This document shows, piece after piece, positions 35,436 through 44,432 of a stretch of 64,000 nucleotides of DNA. The notes beneath the pieces are model-generated. The model was not told the DNA's origin. It saw only the letters and a program-made list of their open reading frames with translations, and searched no databases. The position numbers were made by a program, and so were the translations under genes. Every line of letters starts with the position of its first letter. Position 1 is the first letter of the stretch. This DNA is from Acetohalobium arabaticum DSM 5501 (lineage in GTDB: Bacteria; Bacillota; Halanaerobiia; Halobacteroidales; Acetohalobiaceae), in contig NC_014378.1 of assembly GCF_000144695.1 (NCBI RefSeq), positions 2,387,289 to 2,451,288 of the forward strand, read 5' to 3'.

Positions 35436-35634
35436 TTTTTTCCTCCTTAAATATACATAAATATCAATACACAAATTATAATACATACCTTATTTAAATA
35501 TAATACTAGATACTTTTTAAAAGTCCTTTTTTTCACAAGAAAATTACTAGCTGTTATTCATTTACATATAATAAGAAATACCATTATACTTTCATTATTC
35601 CAAATACAGAAATTAATTTCTAATTCTTAACTTC

Positions 35635-35663
35635 TTTACATAGTAAAAAAAATATATTATTAT
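35635..35663 (+). promoter_or_regulatory. lgt promoter
   Basis: TTTACA (35635-35640), 17 bases, TATTAT (35658-35663), about 40 bases before the lgt start. The ribosome site GAGGAGG follows. Confidence 0.75.
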
Positions 35664-35703
35664 ATTAACTAAATCTAGATTATCGAGGAGGATTAAATTT
35701 ATC

Positions 35704-36465
35704 ATGCTAAAACCAAACTATATAGACCCAGTAGCTTTTGAAATTGGACCTCTTACTATTCACTGGTATGGTATTATTATGGCTTTAGCCATCTTGCTAG
35801 GCTTAACTATTGCCTTAAAAGAAGCAAAAAGAAGGAACTTCAATCCAGACCTATTATTGGATTTAATTATTTTTGCCATTCCAGTTTCTATTATCAGCGC
35901 TAGAGCCTATTATGTTATCTTTGAATGGAATTACTACAGCCAGCATTTTTCAGAAATAATAGCTGTCTGGAAGGGAGGACTAGCCATTCATGGAGCTTTG
36001 ATCGGAGCCACATTAACTGCCATAGTCTTTACAAAGATAAGGAAAGTTGATTTCTGGAAAATGGCCGATATTACTGCTCCTAGCTTAATCTTAGGCCAAG
36101 CTATTGGACGGTGGGGGAATTTTATCAACCAAGAAGCCTACGGCTATAAAACCGATTTGCCTTGGGCTATGTATATTGATGGAGCTTACCGCCATCCTAC
36201 CTTTTTATATGAATCAATCTGGGATCTATTAATTTTTGGTTTTCTGTTATGGCTGCGAAAAAAAGAATGGATCAATAATGGCGATATATTCTTAAGCTAT
36301 ATCATAGGCTACTCTATCGGCCGTTTCTTCATTGAAGCCTTAAGAACTGATAGTCTAATGTTAGGACCTATTCGCGTAGCACAAGCAATTAGTCTTCTTT
36401 TAATAATTACTGCTGGAAGCTTAATTTACCAACATAGACAGAATAATCAGAAAAGAGCTGACTAA
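35704..36465 (+). CDS. lgt: prolipoprotein diacylglyceryl transferase
   Basis: 253-residue integral membrane enzyme that attaches diacylglycerol to the lipobox Cys of prolipoproteins, with about seven membrane segments. Signature GRWGNFINQEAYG and the HGALIGATL and YESIWDLLIFG regions are present. It is the only confidently identified protein-coding gene on the plus strand in the window, with its own promoter and a terminator overlapping its stop codon. Confidence 0.97.
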   Translation: MLKPNYIDPVAFEIGPLTIHWYGIIMALAILLGLTIALKEAKRRNFNPDLLLDLIIFAIPVSIISARAYYVIFEWNYYSQHFSEIIAVWKGGLAIHGALIGATLTAIVFTKIRKVDFWKMADITAPSLILGQAIGRWGNFINQEAYGYKTDLPWAMYIDGAYRHPTFLYESIWDLLIFGFLLWLRKKEWINNGDIFLSYIIGYSIGRFFIEALRTDSLMLGPIRVAQAISLLLIITAGSLIYQHRQNNQKRAD

Positions 36466-36484
36466 TTGATTAGCCAGCTCTTTA
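36451..36484 (+). terminator. lgt terminator
   Basis: AAAGAGCTG / CAGCTCTTT stem with further pairing CTAAT/ATTAG inside, followed by T-rich sequence. It includes the lgt stop codon. Confidence 0.8.
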
Positions 36485-36520
36485 TATATACTAAAAATAT
36501 TTAATTACTAATAATAAAAA

Positions 36521-36596
36521 TGGTGGCAAGACCCGGATTCGAACCGGGGACACGAGGATTTTCAATCCACTGCTCTACCAACTGAGCTATCTCGCC
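36521..36596 (-). tRNA. tRNA-Phe (GAA)
   Basis: 76 bases with encoded CCA. Acceptor GGCGAGA/TCTTGCC (one G-U), D-arm AGCTCAGTTGGTAGAGC, anticodon loop TTGAAAA (GAA, Phe), and T-arm CCCGGTTCGAATCCGGG. The anticodon stem GTGGA/TCCTC has one U-U mismatch. Confidence 0.95.
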
Positions 36597-36661
36597 ACTC
36601 AACTTACATTTATACATAATACTATAAATCAATTATTTTGTCAATAGAATTGAATATTTTT

Positions 36662-37513
36662 TTACTCTAGCCGCGGAAAATTATTAAATAACCTCTCAGT
36701 TACCGCTCCCGGTCTGCCTGTGCCGATTAATCTACCGTCCATCTTAACTATAGGGATAATTTCTACTGATGTAACTGTAGCAAAGGCCTCATCAGCTGTA
36801 TAGAAGTTATGTCTAGTTAAATCTTCTTCTTTAACTGTAATCCCCAATCTATCAGCCGTCTCCATTACTGTCTTACGGGTTATTCCAGCCAAAATTCCAG
36901 CTGAAAGAGGCGGAGTCTTTAAGATTTTATCTTTAACTATAAACAGATTACTGACTGTTCCTTCAGTTATAAACCCCTGCTGATTCAACATAATACCATC
37001 ATCAGCTCCAGCTAATTTAGCCTCTGCTTTAGCCAAAATATTATTTAGAAAGTTACAGGACTTAATTCTTGGACTTACTGTCGCTACCTGGTTACGGCGG
37101 GTAGGCACAGTAATTACTTTCCAGCCTTCCTCATATAATTCCGGGCTAGGCGGAGTTAACGGCTTGGTAATAATCATTAATGTCGGCTCTATATCTACTG
37201 TCGGATCAATACCTATCCTGGCCTCTCCTCTCGAAAAGCTAATCCTAATATAGGCATCTTCACCTACTAACTCGTTTGCTCCTAGTGTTCTTTTAATTTC
37301 AGAAATCAACTCTTCCTTAGAATACGGTATCTCCAGTAAAATTGCCTGAGCTGAATCATAGAGCCGGTCTAAATGTTCATCTAATTTAAAGATCTTGTCT
37401 CCATAAGAACGCATTGTCTCAAAGATACCGTCACCGTAAAGATAACCACGGTCCAATGGCGAAATCCTTGCTTCCTCTACTGGAGATATCTCACCATTGA
37501 TATTAACCTGCAT
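36662..37513 (-). CDS. pabC: aminodeoxychorismate lyase
   Basis: 283-residue fold-type IV PLP enzyme (PabC/branched-chain aminotransferase family), cleaving 4-amino-4-deoxychorismate to p-aminobenzoate and pyruvate. Seen: SPLDRGYLYGDGIFETMR, RIKSCNFLNNILAKAEA with the PLP lysine region, and EGTVSNLF. It overlaps pabA by 11 bases, and the pabB-pabA-pabC order strongly supports the lyase call over a D-amino acid or branched-chain aminotransferase. Confidence 0.88.
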   Translation of the reverse strand: MQVNINGEISPVEEARISPLDRGYLYGDGIFETMRSYGDKIFKLDEHLDRLYDSAQAILLEIPYSKEELISEIKRTLGANELVGEDAYIRISFSRGEARIGIDPTVDIEPTLMIITKPLTPPSPELYEEGWKVITVPTRRNQVATVSPRIKSCNFLNNILAKAEAKLAGADDGIMLNQQGFITEGTVSNLFIVKDKILKTPPLSAGILAGITRKTVMETADRLGITVKEEDLTRHNFYTADEAFATVTSVEIIPIVKMDGRLIGTGRPGAVTERLFNNFPRLE

Positions 37514-38102
37514 AATCGATCACACTGCTGTCTAATTTAGGCACTTCTAAGAAGTTAGCCAGCAGGTCATGGCCGGCCTTAGTCAGAATTGATTCCGGAT
37601 GGAACTGCAAACCGACAATATCATACTCTTTATGTCTGATCCCCATAATCTCTCCTGCCTCAGTATGGGCAGTAATTTCAAAGCAGTCAGGTATCGTCTC
37701 CCGCTCAATAATTAATGAATGATATCTAGTAGCTGTAAAAGGCGATTCAATTTTAGCAAAAACACCATCTTCATTATGATAGATTTCGGAAGTTTTGCCG
37801 TGCATCAGATTCTCAGCCCGTATAATATTACCACCAAAAACATGGCCGATACATTGATGTCCCAGACAGATACCTAAAATCGGCAGTCTATCTTTGAAAT
37901 GTCTGATCACATCATTTGAAATTCCTGCTTCCAGTGGAGTACAGGGCCCGGGCGAAATAATAATCTTGTCGGGGTCTAATTCCTCAATTTCTTCAATTGT
38001 TATCTTATCATTTCGATGAACCTCAATATCTACCCCCAACTGGCCGCAGTACTGAACCAAATTATAGGTAAAAGAATCATAATTATCAATCATTAAGATC
38101 AC
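37503..38102 (-). CDS. pabA: aminodeoxychorismate/anthranilate synthase glutamine amidotransferase
   Basis: 199-residue class I glutamine amidotransferase: IDNYDSFTYNLVQY, catalytic Cys in GICLGHQCIGHVFGG, and His-Glu in LQFHPESILT. It supplies ammonia to PabB for p-aminobenzoate and may also serve anthranilate synthase. Start overlaps the pabB stop (ATGA). Confidence 0.92.
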   Translation of the reverse strand: MILMIDNYDSFTYNLVQYCGQLGVDIEVHRNDKITIEEIEELDPDKIIISPGPCTPLEAGISNDVIRHFKDRLPILGICLGHQCIGHVFGGNIIRAENLMHGKTSEIYHNEDGVFAKIESPFTATRYHSLIIERETIPDCFEITAHTEAGEIMGIRHKEYDIVGLQFHPESILTKAGHDLLANFLEVPKLDSSVIDYAG

Positions 38103-39598
38103 TGAATATCCCCCTCTTCTACTAACGTAATTGTCTTCAGCAGCGCTTCAGCCTTCTTAAGTGATTCCTCATACTCCTTTTCGGGAATCGAATCATCGAC
38201 AATACCAGCGCCGGCCTGAATATAGGCTCTGCCATCTTTGATCACCATTGTCCTGATAACTATATTCAGTTCCATTTCCTCTCCAAAGCCTAAAAAACCG
38301 ATAGCTCCTGTATATGGCCCCCGTCGAACAGGCTCTAACTCCTCAATTATCTCCATTGTCCTGACCTTCGGTGCTCCAGTAATCGTACCACCGGGAAAGA
38401 CCCCCCTTAAAATATCAAAGCGATCCTTATTTTCATGTAACGCCCCGCGTACATTAGAGACTATATGAATTACATGAGAATATTCCTCAATAACCATCAA
38501 CTCATCGACTTCTACTGTTCCATAGTCAGCCACCCGTCCTAAGTCATTCCGTTCCAGATCGACTAACATAATATGCTCGGCCCGCTCTTTGGGATGATTA
38601 ATCAACTCATCGGCCAGAGCCTCTGTTTCGTCTTCGGTTTCACCGCGAGGTCTAGTTCCAGCAATCGGCCGTGTCTCTACAACTCCATCCAAAGACCGTA
38701 CTAAAAGCTCCGGCGAAGAACTGACAATCTCTAATTCGCCAAAGTTGAGATAGGCCATATAAGGCGATGGATTCAGCTTACGCAGTACTTTATAGATTGT
38801 AAAGGAGTCTTCAGTTACTGGAGCATCAACCCGCACCGAAAGATTAACCTGGAAGATATCCCCAGCTTTGATATACTCCTTGGCCTGCCGCACAGCAGCA
38901 GCAAATTCGTCCCTGCTGAAACTGGCATTATAATCCAAATCTTCTTCATTAAAAGCAAGATCAGTATCAGAAAAGTCTTTGATCTCATCCTGATAATCAT
39001 TACCTGTTATTGCTGTAATAATTCCATCAATCTCTTCCTGGGCCTGAGCATATAAGTTATCTACCTCCCCCTGCTCCAACCTTAGATTAGAAATGATAAT
39101 TAGTTCTTCAGCCACATGGTCAAATACAATCACTCTATCAGTAAAAGCAAAAAAGATCTCCGGTAATTCTAAATCATCTTCGGCATCTGTAGGCAGCTCT
39201 TCAAAGAATCTACCAACATCATAACTAAAATAGCCTATTGCTCCACCGTAGAATTTAGGCAGCTTATCAACTTCAACCGGCTGATACTGATCCATAATCT
39301 GCTTCAATTCTATCAAAGGATGTCCAGTCTTTTCTATTATCTCCTCTTCTTTGGTTATTGTAATCTTATCTCCTTTACTCCTAAAAACCATAAAAGGTTT
39401 ATAACCTAGAAAAGAATAGCGGGCAATATTCTCTGGCCCCTTCCCGCTCTCTAATAAAAAGAAGTCATCACTGCTACCGTCTAACTTTTCAATTACTGAA
39501 ATCGGGGTCTCATCATTTAGCGGAATCTTGCGGTATACCGGAATTAGATTTCCTTCTTCAGCTAGTACTTCTAACTCTTCTTTAGTGGGAAAGTACAA
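38099..39598 (-). CDS. pabB: aminodeoxychorismate synthase component I (PabB/TrpE family)
   Basis: 499-residue chorismate-using enzyme. C-terminal blocks: AGDIFQVNLSVR, NPSPYMAYLNFG, SSSPELLVR, RPIAGTRPRG, HIMLVDLERNDLGRV, and PGGTITGAPKVRTMEII. Start is TTG 39598 after AAGGGTGAT. Adjacent pabC indicates folate (p-aminobenzoate) rather than tryptophan synthesis, but TrpE activity cannot be excluded from sequence. Confidence 0.85.
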   Translation of the reverse strand: MYFPTKEELEVLAEEGNLIPVYRKIPLNDETPISVIEKLDGSSDDFFLLESGKGPENIARYSFLGYKPFMVFRSKGDKITITKEEEIIEKTGHPLIELKQIMDQYQPVEVDKLPKFYGGAIGYFSYDVGRFFEELPTDAEDDLELPEIFFAFTDRVIVFDHVAEELIIISNLRLEQGEVDNLYAQAQEEIDGIITAITGNDYQDEIKDFSDTDLAFNEEDLDYNASFSRDEFAAAVRQAKEYIKAGDIFQVNLSVRVDAPVTEDSFTIYKVLRKLNPSPYMAYLNFGELEIVSSSPELLVRSLDGVVETRPIAGTRPRGETEDETEALADELINHPKERAEHIMLVDLERNDLGRVADYGTVEVDELMVIEEYSHVIHIVSNVRGALHENKDRFDILRGVFPGGTITGAPKVRTMEIIEELEPVRRGPYTGAIGFLGFGEEMELNIVIRTMVIKDGRAYIQAGAGIVDDSIPEKEYEESLKKAEALLKTITLVEEGDIQ

Positions 39599-39641
39599 TA
39601 GTTTATCACCCTTCCAGATTATGTTAATAATATTTCTTATT

Positions 39642-39669
39642 ATTATACACTAACTTAAATTTTTTGCAA
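39642..39669 (-). promoter_or_regulatory. pabB promoter
   Basis: On the minus strand TTGCAA (39664-39669), 16 bases, TATAAT (39642-39647), 44 bases before the TTG start. It gives the pab operon independence from the upstream purine operon. Confidence 0.65.
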
Positions 39670-39686
39670 AAAATTTAAATATAAAA

Positions 39687-39712
39687 ACAGCGGAACATCT
39701 CTGCCCCACTGT
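39687..39712 (-). terminator. purine operon terminator
   Basis: Stem CAG(t)GGggc...CCgCTG with U-rich sequence downstream on the transcript, about 20 bases after purH. Confidence 0.65.
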
Positions 39713-39731
39713 ATATACCAGTTATCTACAT

Positions 39732-41297
39732 TTAATGTTTAAAGTGTCTCCGGCCAGTAAAGACCATAGCAATACCATGCTCATTAGCAGCTGCAATTAC
39801 TTCTTCATCCCTGATTGACCCGCCGGGCTGAATAATGGCTGTAATACCCATTTCAGCCGCCTGCTCAACGGCATCAGCAAAAGGAAAGAAAGCATCGGAA
39901 GCTACTACTGCTCCTTCTTTTCGCTCCTCAGCTTTACGGCCGGCAATCATCATAGCATCTACCCGGCTCATCTGTCCAGCACCCACACCGACAATCTGTT
40001 CCTCTCTACCTATTACAATAGCATTGGACTTCACATGCTTGACAACCTTCCAGCTAAATAACATATCTTTTAGCTCCTGGTCAGTCGGTTCACGATCAGT
40101 AACAACCTCAAGCTCAGACTCATCTAATTGGGCTAAATCGCGATCCTGGACTAAAAGACCACCAACTACCTTCTTTATATCCTTTTCATCAGTATCTTCA
40201 TCGATAAACAGCTCTCCTGTCTCCAATAAACGTACATTTTCCCAACGCTGCTGTAAGATTTCTAGGGCCTCTTCACTGAAACCAGGAGCAATTACTACTT
40301 CCACAAATTTTTCAGGATCTGCTATCTCCTCAGCTGTCTCTTGATCAACTTCGCGATTTAAAGCTACAATACTACCGTAAGCCGAAACAGGATCTCCAGC
40401 ATAAGCCTGCTGATAAGCCTCAGCTAAAGTATCAGCTACAGCCATGCCGCAAGGATTGGCATGCTTAATTACTGCTGCCGCCGGCTGAGCAGTAAACTCC
40501 TTGACTAATTCTAAAGCTCCATCGGTATCATTGATATTATTGAAGGATAAGGCTTTACCATGTAATTGTTTAGCCGTCGTGACAGATGGTTCCGTAGTCT
40601 CCGCCTGCCGATAGAAGGCTGCCTGCTGATGAGGATTCTCACCATAGCGTAGATCACTTACCTTCTCATATCGATCCCGAATTACTTCCTTGGCTTCATC
40701 ATCTTCTTTAACAAAGTCAAAGAGATAATCCTGAATTAAGTGATCATACTCTGCTGTATGTTTAAAGGCTTTATAGGCTAACTCTAACTTTTTGTCAGAT
40801 GATAGCTCTACTTCATTCTCCTCTAACTCTGCTAAGATCCCATCATAATCTGCAGGATCAACTACTACTCCTACATCATTACAGTTCTTAGCAGCCGATC
40901 TGATCATTGTAGGACCGCCGATATCTATATTCTCAACTGCTTCTTTAAATGTTACATCCTGAGCAATAGTTTCAGCAAAAGGATAGAGATTAACTACAAT
41001 TAAATCTATCGGTTTGATACCTAATTCCTTAAGTTCAGTCATATGTTCTTCATTATCTCTAACAGCCAGAATGCCGCCGTGGACAGCAGGATGGAGCGTC
41101 TTGACTCTACCATCCATCATCTCTGGATAATCAGTCACCTGGGGAATATCTACAACCGGAATTCCTGCTTCCTTTAATTTAGCCCCAGTACCACCTGTAG
41201 AGATAATATTAACCCCCAGCTCATGTAAACCTTGGGCAAACTCCACAACTCCTCTCTTATCCGAAACACTGATTAAAGCATATCTTACTTCTCCCAT
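39732..41297 (-). CDS. purH: bifunctional AICAR transformylase/IMP cyclohydrolase
   Basis: 521 residues. The N-terminal cyclohydrolase half has ISVSDKRG, STGGTGAKL and DGRVKTLHP. The C-terminal transformylase half has YGENPHQQAAFY, IKHANPCG, VASDAFFPFADA and IIQPGGSIRD. Catalyses the last two steps to IMP. ATG 41297 follows GAGGTGGT. Last gene of the purine operon. Confidence 0.97.
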   Translation of the reverse strand: MGEVRYALISVSDKRGVVEFAQGLHELGVNIISTGGTGAKLKEAGIPVVDIPQVTDYPEMMDGRVKTLHPAVHGGILAVRDNEEHMTELKELGIKPIDLIVVNLYPFAETIAQDVTFKEAVENIDIGGPTMIRSAAKNCNDVGVVVDPADYDGILAELEENEVELSSDKKLELAYKAFKHTAEYDHLIQDYLFDFVKEDDEAKEVIRDRYEKVSDLRYGENPHQQAAFYRQAETTEPSVTTAKQLHGKALSFNNINDTDGALELVKEFTAQPAAAVIKHANPCGMAVADTLAEAYQQAYAGDPVSAYGSIVALNREVDQETAEEIADPEKFVEVVIAPGFSEEALEILQQRWENVRLLETGELFIDEDTDEKDIKKVVGGLLVQDRDLAQLDESELEVVTDREPTDQELKDMLFSWKVVKHVKSNAIVIGREEQIVGVGAGQMSRVDAMMIAGRKAEERKEGAVVASDAFFPFADAVEQAAEMGITAIIQPGGSIRDEEVIAAANEHGIAMVFTGRRHFKH

Positions 41298-41316
41298 ATT
41301 TACCACCTCGCTATTA

Positions 41317-41928
41317 TTATAAAATCTCTACTCTATCATCTCTCACCTGTAACTTATTATCAGCATAGAGCTGAATTGCTTCCGGATAGATCCTATGCTC
41401 TTCAGCTAAAATACGCTTAGATAGACTTTCAACTGTATCATCCTCTAATACAGAGACTGCAGCCTGCATAATAATCGGACCGCTGTCCATACCTTCATCA
41501 GCAAAGTGAACTGTACAGCCGCTTACTTTAACGCCGTATTCAAGAGCCTGTTTCTGGGCATCAGTACCCGGAAAGGCCGGCAGCAGTGACGGATGAATAT
41601 TCATAATTCTATTGGAATAATGCTGAATAAAATAAGAGCTTAGAATCTTCATAAATCCAGCCATTGCTACCAAATCTACATTATTTTCTTCTAGAACTTC
41701 AATCATTTCTTCTTCATACTCTTCTGTATCAGCAAAATCACCCGACTCTATGCACTGCTGTTTAAGCCCGTGATTTTCTGCCCGTAACAGAGCTTTAGCC
41801 TCTGGATTATCACTGATTACAATTCCAATCTCGGCATCTAATCTACCCTCTTCAATACTATTAATAATTGACTGTAAATTAGTTCCCCTTCCAGAAGCCA
41901 AGACTCCAACTACTAATTTCTTGCCCAC
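41317..41928 (-). CDS. purN: phosphoribosylglycinamide formyltransferase
   Basis: 203-residue 10-formyl-THF-dependent GAR transformylase: VLASGRGTNLQSI, AMAGFMKILS, NIHPSLLPAFPGTDAQ and GCTVHFADEGMDSGPII. GTG 41928 (MGKKLVVG) is preferred because GAGGTGGAG lies just upstream and contains the earlier GTG. Between purM and purH. Confidence 0.95.
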   Translation of the reverse strand: MGKKLVVGVLASGRGTNLQSIINSIEEGRLDAEIGIVISDNPEAKALLRAENHGLKQQCIESGDFADTEEYEEEMIEVLEENNVDLVAMAGFMKILSSYFIQHYSNRIMNIHPSLLPAFPGTDAQKQALEYGVKVSGCTVHFADEGMDSGPIIMQAAVSVLEDDTVESLSKRILAEEHRIYPEAIQLYADNKLQVRDDRVEIL

Positions 41929-41952
41929 ATACTCCACCTCACTTTTATAATC

Positions 41953-42987
41953 TTACTTAAGATTTAAATCAACTCTTTTATCTCCAGCTCTAATCTCCCC
42001 GATTAAATAAGCTTCTTCATTTAATTCATCAAGCTTAGCTAGGACTTCATCGGCCTGGTCAGCACTGACAACAACTGCCATACCGATTCCCATATTAAAG
42101 GTGCGGTACATCTCAGTTAACTCTATACCCCCTTCTGTCTGAATTATATCAAAGATCGACGGTGTAGGCCAGATATCCGAATCAAGCACTGCTTCAGTCC
42201 CTTCGGGCAGAATCCGCGGTAAGTTTTCGATCAAGCCTCCGCCAGTAATATGGGCTATCCCCTTTAATTGAAAGTTTTCTAATAATTCCAGGATAGGTTT
42301 AACATAAATCTTAGTCGGCTTCAGCATCTCTGTTCCTAACTCTTCATCAAGCTCTTCCAATTCTGTTTCTACATCATAGCCAGCAACTTCAAATAATACT
42401 TTACGGGCTAAAGAATAGCCGTTGCTGTGAATTCCATTAGAGGCTAAACCGATAACTTTATCGCCTACTCCTATCTCTTCACCGGTAATCACTTCTGATT
42501 TGTCCACAATTCCCACAGCAAAACCGGCCAGATCATATTCGTCCTGATTATAAAAACCTGGCATTTCAGCCATCTCACCGCCGATTAAGGCTGCTCCTGC
42601 TTCTTTACAGCCCTGGCTGATACCTTTGACAATTTCTTCAGTTTTGGCCGGAATTAAGTTATCAATAGCTAAATAATCAAGAAAGAAGAGCGGTCTAGCT
42701 CCTTGTACTACAATATCATTTACAGACATAGCCACTAAATCAATTCCAATAGTATCATGCTGATCCATCATAAAGGCTACTTTTAACTTGGTACCTACTC
42801 CATCGGTACCTGCAACAAAGACGGGTTCTTCATACTCAGTAAGATCCGGAGCAAATAAGGCTCCAAAACTGCCGAGCCCGGTCAATACTTCCGGCCCAAA
42901 AGTAGATTCCACATGTTGACCAATTTTATCTACTGCTTCTTCACCGGCATCGATATCGACACCGGCATCCTCATAAGAAAGTCCCAT
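41953..42987 (-). CDS. purM: phosphoribosylformylglycinamidine cyclo-ligase
   Basis: 344-residue AIR synthetase: GLGSFGALF, GTDGVGTKLKVA, CKEAGAALIGGEMAEMPG and GLASNGIHSNGYSLAR. ATG 42987 follows GGAGGTGG; an upstream ATG at 43005 lies inside the purF end. Confidence 0.97.
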   Translation of the reverse strand: MGLSYEDAGVDIDAGEEAVDKIGQHVESTFGPEVLTGLGSFGALFAPDLTEYEEPVFVAGTDGVGTKLKVAFMMDQHDTIGIDLVAMSVNDIVVQGARPLFFLDYLAIDNLIPAKTEEIVKGISQGCKEAGAALIGGEMAEMPGFYNQDEYDLAGFAVGIVDKSEVITGEEIGVGDKVIGLASNGIHSNGYSLARKVLFEVAGYDVETELEELDEELGTEMLKPTKIYVKPILELLENFQLKGIAHITGGGLIENLPRILPEGTEAVLDSDIWPTPSIFDIIQTEGGIELTEMYRTFNMGIGMAVVVSADQADEVLAKLDELNEEAYLIGEIRAGDKRVDLNLK

Positions 42988-43004
42988 TCTTCCACCTCCA
43001 GTCA

Positions 43005-44432
43005 TTACTTCTCCAAAGCAAACTTATCTGTTCCAATCTCAATCTGATACTCACCATCAAAACAGGCAGTACAGAAACCATACCCATTGGTATTAATCGA
43101 ATCTAATAGCCCTTCCTGGCTTAGATAATGGAGTGAATCAGCCCCGATATGCTGACAGATACCTTCGATATCCTTCTGGGCAGCAATTAACTCCTTACGC
43201 CGTGATGTATCCATGCCGTAATAACAGGGATAAGCTACTGGCGGCGAAGAAATAGCCATATGGACTTCTTTAGCCCCAATGGATCTAACTCTGCGGATAA
43301 TCTGTTTACTGGTAGTTCCCCGCACAATTGAATCATCTATTAGGATTACCTTTTTATCCTTAATTATTTCTTTGATCGGATTTAATTTTAATCTCACCTT
43401 TAGGTCTCTGATCTCCTGAGTCGGCTGAATAAAAGTCCGACCGACATACTTATTTCGCAGTATCCCCTGCTGATAAGGAATTCCGGACTCCTCCGAAAAT
43501 CCTAAGGCTGAAGGAATTCCTGAACTAGGCACTGGAATTACTAAATCAGCATCTACATCCATCTCACGGGCTAACTGCTTTCCCATTTCCCGACGGGCTA
43601 AGTGAACATTCTGACCGCCAATATTACTATCAGGGCGGGCAAAGTAAATAAATTCAAAAACACAGAAAGTATGCGGTTTACGCTCAGTATAATGTAAACT
43701 TTCAATTCCATCTTCATTGATAACTATCATTTCACCAGGTTCAATATCTCTGATAAATTCTGCTCCAATAATATCAAAAGCACAGGTTTCTGAAGCAATA
43801 ATATAGGTATCACCTTTACGCCCTAAAGATAAAGGTCTAAAGCCATAAGGATCTCTGGCAGCAATTAAGCTCTCCTCTGTCATAGCCACCAGGCTAAAAG
43901 CCCCCTTGATCTGCTGTAGGCTATGAGTAATAGCCTCAATAACATCATCTTTAAAAGACCGGGCCACTAAATGAGCAATAACTTCTGTATCCAGTGTTGA
44001 ATGAAAGATTGAACCTTGGCTTTCTAAATTATGTCTTATTTCAGCACTATTAACTAAGTTCCCATTATGGGCTAATGATAAATCACCTTTGCTGGAATTA
44101 ACTAATAAAGGCTGAGCATTAGTCAACAGACTAGAACCGGTCGTAGAATAACGAACATGACCAATAGTAATCTCTCCTGTCAGATCCGTCAATATATCTT
44201 CATTAAAGATATTAGTCACTAATCCCATATCTTTATGAACTCTTAATTTTCCATCGTCATTAACACAAATACCGGCACTCTCCTGGCCGCGATGCTGTAG
44301 AGCATGAAGCCCCAGATAAGTAAGATTGGCTACATCACACTTACCATCGGTTGCATAGATACCAAAAACTCCACATTCTTCCTCCATTTTATCACTTAAG
44401 CCTCGATTCTGTCTGCAATACTTCTCTGCCAT
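43005..44432 (-). CDS. purF: amidophosphoribosyltransferase
   Basis: Class II glutamine amidotransferase that starts purine synthesis from PRPP and glutamine. The mature N-terminal Cys is in EECGVFGIY, exposed by propeptide removal; RHGQ-type [13 protein letters not shown] and PRPP motif [13 protein letters not shown] are present. A C-terminal cluster-type CYYGMD region suggests the [4Fe-4S] Bacillus-type enzyme. Start may be 44432 (37-base overlap with purL) or the ATG at 44387 right after the purL stop. Confidence 0.95.
   Translation of the reverse strand: MAEKYCRQNRGLSDKMEEECGVFGIYATDGKCDVANLTYLGLHALQHRGQESAGICVNDDGKLRVHKDMGLVTNIFNEDILTDLTGEITIGHVRYSTTGSSLLTNAQPLLVNSSKGDLSLAHNGNLVNSAEIRHNLESQGSIFHSTLDTEVIAHLVARSFKDDVIEAITHSLQQIKGAFSLVAMTEESLIAARDPYGFRPLSLGRKGDTYIIASETCAFDIIGAEFIRDIEPGEMIVINEDGIESLHYTERKPHTFCVFEFIYFARPDSNIGGQNVHLARREMGKQLAREMDVDADLVIPVPSSGIPSALGFSEESGIPYQQGILRNKYVGRTFIQPTQEIRDLKVRLKLNPIKEIIKDKKVILIDDSIVRGTTSKQIIRRVRSIGAKEVHMAISSPPVAYPCYYGMDTSRRKELIAAQKDIEGICQHIGADSLHYLSQEGLLDSINTNGYGFCTACFDGEYQIEIGTDKFALEK

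Noticed and set aside
39835-40344. 169-codon plus-strand open frame over purH
   Set aside because: Antisense shadow of a certain gene; low-complexity Ser/Thr-rich product, no ribosome site, no family resemblance.
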